The position numbers and the translations under genes were made by a program. Below, piece after piece: positions 61,805 through 64,000 of a DNA stretch of 64,000 nt. The DNA comes from Coriaria nepalensis (lineage: Eukaryota > Streptophyta > Magnoliopsida > Cucurbitales > Coriariaceae): positions 1,813,001 through 1,877,000 of the forward strand of contig CP114490.1 in NCBI GenBank assembly GCA_027186245.1, given 5' to 3'. The number at the start of each line of letters is the position of its first letter. Position 1 is the first letter of the stretch. The notes beneath the pieces were generated by a model. That model ran no database searches. It was not told where the DNA came from and worked only from the letters and a program-made list of their open reading frames with translations.

Positions 61805-63971
61805 CTATAACTCCTTGATTATACCATCCGTAAGTAAATCAACATCATTGTTCTCCCCGAAGAATTTTCCAAAACCCATGTCAGGGCCCATCAAATACCT
61901 GCATAAACATTTCCATAGATCCAAAAGGCCGCTGCTTTAATTTAGATGAAAAGATTGATATTGATTCGATAACTTTATTTAAACCAAAAGCCTTACATTA
62001 CCATCGAGTGATCTATGAGATAATCTGAATCTTCCTCGGATGTCTTCATACGGTATGCCCGAGCAACAGTTCGTATCTCGTCTAAGGTGATAGTTAACCC
62101 AATCAGCTCTGGATGAAACAGTCACGTGAGAGAACATAATCCAAGAAATTATAAGATCACAAAGTAACACCGCAGTTTGGTACTATTGTTTGTAACAGAC
62201 CAAAATTTATTAATGGGTTCAATATGTATGCACCTTTAACATATTCTCGTACTTGCTCAACAGTATCTCTCTCAGGCTCAACAGAGATAAACACAGGCTC
62301 GATTTTGATCCCGGCCTTTTCCTCTGTAAACAAAAAATGGATGAAAACATTGTTTTCAAAACAAAATGACAACGAAGTTAAGGAAAGCAAGAAAATAAGG
62401 ATGGCTTTGGGTCAGGGAAGGAAAAAGGAAACAAAGGCCTATCAGGGAAATTCAAGGAGTGCTTCTACAGTTACTCCATAAAAGGTTATCTGAGTGAAAA
62501 TTCTAAGACAAATAATCTGATGAGAATTCCTAACAGATACTTCATTAATCATGGGAGACTTAAACTGCAAAGTGCAATTTTTGTGTGAGATTATCTTTTT
62601 GGGTATGTCAGGAGATTAAACTTAATCAGATGATAGGATCTATCCTTAAATACAATTTTCTAGTTGTAGATATGATACTTAGATGAAGAAAAGGCACTGC
62701 CAACTCACTTATTTTATCAACCGCAGCAGCTAGCTTCTGTAGCTCATCTGAACAAATGTCAGGAGAGTGAGTGAAGCCAAAATATATCAACGTCCATTTC
62801 CCCAGAAAGTATTTTTCAGTCACATACTTCCCATCATGGTTGGGAAGCTTAAATGGCCCCCCCGATGGCTGCTTTTCCAGCCGATGGCCCCTAGTTTACT
62901 GCCTTTGAGGCATTATTAATTTCTGCAATAAAGATAATTATGCAGGCGACATTAAAGAAAACATGATATCAGACCGCATGAAATCAGAACACGATGATAC
63001 ATAGTATCAGTTCAAACTGCATGAAAAACAACAAATCCACTCTACAAATTCATCAAGTATCTGAAAAGAAGCTATACATAGTATTAGTTCACCGCATATC
63101 AAACAACCAATCCACTATACAAACTGTTCATCAAGTACCTAAAAAGAAGCTCTATTAGCTCATTTAAATATTGGTAATTGAAGTAGAGGGGACAAAATAG
63201 CTAATTATTATCTCACACTTAAGATCACTTGAAGCGGCATCTTACACTTTGGAAAACTCAGAGACTTGTAGAGAATTTAACAAATCATCAATTAGAGAGA
63301 GACAAAGGATGTTGAAACTCAAGAGATCATATCCACATGCAGAAACCACATTCTATCCAACTCACCAAAGTAATCTACCTTCAATATGACGTTTCTTCTC
63401 CTTGTCATAGTAGATTCCTGCTCCAACAGTAACCAGCAAGTGGAAACTCAACCACGAGACAGGCTGCATACGCAGATTCAGCTAAGCTCAATGAAACAGA
63501 ACAATTCCAATACTGAAGCATTAAAAATATCTTATTTAGCCAAGAAAGTAGAATCGTGTACCCCTCCACGAACAGACTTTCCTCCATCACTCTGATTTGA
63601 TTTCCCAGACTTGTCTCCTTCACCAGAGCTAGCTTGTCCCGTGCCTTCTGATGCTGTTTTTTGTGAATCAGCAGCTGCAACAGTTTAGAACCATAAAGCC
63701 TCCTAAAATGTATTGCTAAAGAATGGATTCCCTGCCTTGGAAGTAAAACCTGAAATGAAAGTAGAAAAGCAATTTAGCATAAACCTAGCACAGATTCGAG
63801 GATGATGCAACATTGATAAAAGAAAACCAACCGATTGAAAGGGAGGAGGAGCTTGATCATGGAGATGGTCGCCGGAAAGTAAAGAAGGCGACGGTGAACT
63901 GTGCTCAGGCTCCGTGAGGAACAAGTTAAGAAGCGAAGATTATTCGCACTTCTGGAAATGATCGAAGCCAT
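61805..63971 (-). pseudogene. HCC1: SCO1/HCC1-type copper chaperone, probable pseudogene
   Basis: Related to mitochondrial SCO proteins, inner-membrane copper chaperones that load the CuA centre of cytochrome c oxidase. Reading minus: exon 1 from ATG 63971 (Ser/Arg-rich presequence), small exons near 63749 and 63676, then a membrane segment PVSWLSFHLLVTVGAGIYY (63457-63374), the thioredoxin-like core and a final exon 61898-61805. Damage: an in-frame TAG replaces a Gln codon at 62893-62891; a seven-base G run (62863-62857) has one G too many before the conserved GGPF and shifts the frame; the copper-binding CPDIC motif reads SPDIC, its first Cys now Ser (codon 62766-62764). Three residues are also missing in each of two places (YVK-ELIGL, AYR-MKTSEEDSDY). 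The DHS ligand His is kept. Sequencing error could explain the frameshift alone, not all lesions. Confidence 0.8.
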
Positions 63972-64000
63972 GGATAAACTAAAAATTCTGCAGATCTTGT
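63972..64000. other. Window edge: upstream flank of SCO copy
   Basis: Only 29 bases remain beyond the start codon, too few to judge the promoter. Confidence 0.3.

Overview
The window is nuclear DNA of a eudicot plant. Its genes are split into many short exons by GT-AG introns, the intergenic DNA is AT-rich, and decayed Ty1/copia and Ty3/gypsy LTR retrotransposons fill the right half. The products are plant-specific: the CP29 antenna protein, a thylakoid ATP/ADP carrier, a CAX antiporter, an Alfin-like PHD protein, a jasmonate oxygenase, a trihelix factor and a plastid omega-3 desaturase. I cannot name the species. No bacterial-type operon, CRISPR array, rRNA or convincing tRNA gene is visible.

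Left part (1-30 kb) is gene-dense. On the minus strand lie the 5' end of LHCB4 (cut by the window edge), the thylakoid carrier TAAC, a CAX4-like H+/cation exchanger and a METTL-type SAM methyltransferase. Symplekin/ESP4 (27 exons, plus strand) diverges from the methyltransferase. A minus-strand SCP/FCP-type HAD phosphatase and a plus-strand class B DnaJ form a second divergent pair, followed by an Alfin-like PHD gene. From memory, LHCB4-TAAC-CAX4-methyltransferase-ESP4-DnaJ plus the GT-3 gene at 43 kb match the order of Arabidopsis At5g01530 down to At5g01380. Alfin-like, JOX and FAD7/8 match At5g05610-At5g05580 and At3g11200-At3g11170. The two blocks are interleaved here.

Right part (30-64 kb) is gene-poor. 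It holds a jasmonate-induced oxygenase (JOX), a broken QALGGH zinc-finger gene, a copia element with two diverged LTRs, the trihelix GT-3 gene, a second copia remnant, a gag-only gypsy deletion derivative, the plastid omega-3 desaturase FAD7/8, an intronless DOG1-domain gene, a second gypsy remnant of the same family in the opposite orientation, and at the right edge a SCO/HCC1 copper-chaperone copy that looks pseudogenized (in-frame stop, frameshift and loss of a copper-ligand Cys).

Functional themes: LHCB4, TAAC and FAD7/8 act in plastid membranes. FAD7/8 makes trienoic fatty acids, the precursors of jasmonate, and JOX inactivates jasmonate. ESP4 acts in mRNA 3'-end processing. I found no clear previously undescribed system. 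The best leads are the SCO pseudogene, a GC-AG intron in ESP4, a SINE with target-site duplications copied in tandem, two divergent promoters dense in site II (TGGGCY) motifs, and a gag-to-LTR deletion junction. Exon boundaries were read by eye from splice sites, reading phase and family similarity. UTRs were not determined.
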